Origin: an uncultured Bilophila sp.
GTDB lineage: Bacteria > Desulfobacterota > Desulfovibrionia > Desulfovibrionales > Desulfovibrionaceae
Direction: 5' to 3'
Length of the DNA: 6,951 nt
Assembly: GCA_959604115.1 (NCBI GenBank)
Contig: CAUHBW010000209.1
Span: 1-6,951, forward strand
Shown: in pieces, positions 6,926 through 6,951 of the stretch
How positions within the stretch are numbered: position 1 is the first letter of the stretch
How the letters are laid out: each line of letters opens with the position of its first letter
The notes under the pieces: generated by a model
The model's input: only the letters and a program-made list of their open reading frames with translations
Databases searched by the model: none
What the model was told of the DNA's origin: nothing
Translations under genes and position numbers: made by a program

Positions 6926-6951
6926 ATGGATCGTATTTTGAGAGGGCTGTT
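6926..6951 (+). CDS. Start of a new gene, product unknown (3' partial)
   Basis: ATG at 6926 is preceded by AAGGAG (6915-6920) at 5 nt, a strong ribosome binding site. Only M-D-R-I-L-R-G-L is visible before the window ends, so no family can be named. A 128-nt gap with operator and promoter-like elements precedes it, suggesting an independent transcription unit. By context it might serve siderophore export, uptake or further biosynthesis, but nothing in the eight codons shows this. Confidence 0.6.

Overview
The window is the 3' part of a thiazoline/thiazolidine-type siderophore assembly-line operon, followed by the start of a new transcription unit. All complete genes read on the + strand. The coding DNA is clearly GC-rich. 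The bacterium is probably Gram-negative, but the taxon cannot be fixed from this sequence; a Desulfovibrio-like or proteobacterial host is only a guess.

Region 1-4589 is the last NRPS module, open at the left edge. Its order is Cy (C-terminal part) - A - SAM-methyltransferase fold inserted between A8 and A9 - PCP - TE, the same order as PchF of pyochelin synthesis. The adenylation pocket reads D-L-W-N-L-S-L-I-W-K, one residue away from the classical Cys signature. The module should therefore load cysteine, cyclise it to a thiazoline, methylate it and release the chain. Its TE carries Cys where Ser is usual (GFCVGG).

Region 4611-5372, 21 nt downstream, encodes a stand-alone type II (PchC/YbtT-like) editing thioesterase with an intact Ser-Asp-His triad. 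Region 5427-6797 encodes a crotonyl-CoA carboxylase/reductase (CCR) that keeps all the residues known to hold CO2 in this family. A CCR beside a PchF-type module is unusual. It suggests that a polyketide module outside the window uses an alkylmalonyl-CoA extender, so the product may be an alkyl-branched relative of the yersiniabactin/pyochelin family.

Region 6798-6925 is a short AT-rich intergenic stretch. It holds inverted repeats, a Fur-box-like 21-bp site with two heptamers offset by 6 bp, and a possible promoter overlapping that site. At 6926 a new gene begins with a strong RBS, but only eight codons are visible. Iron-repressed transcription of that next gene fits the siderophore context, but it is inferred from the site alone.
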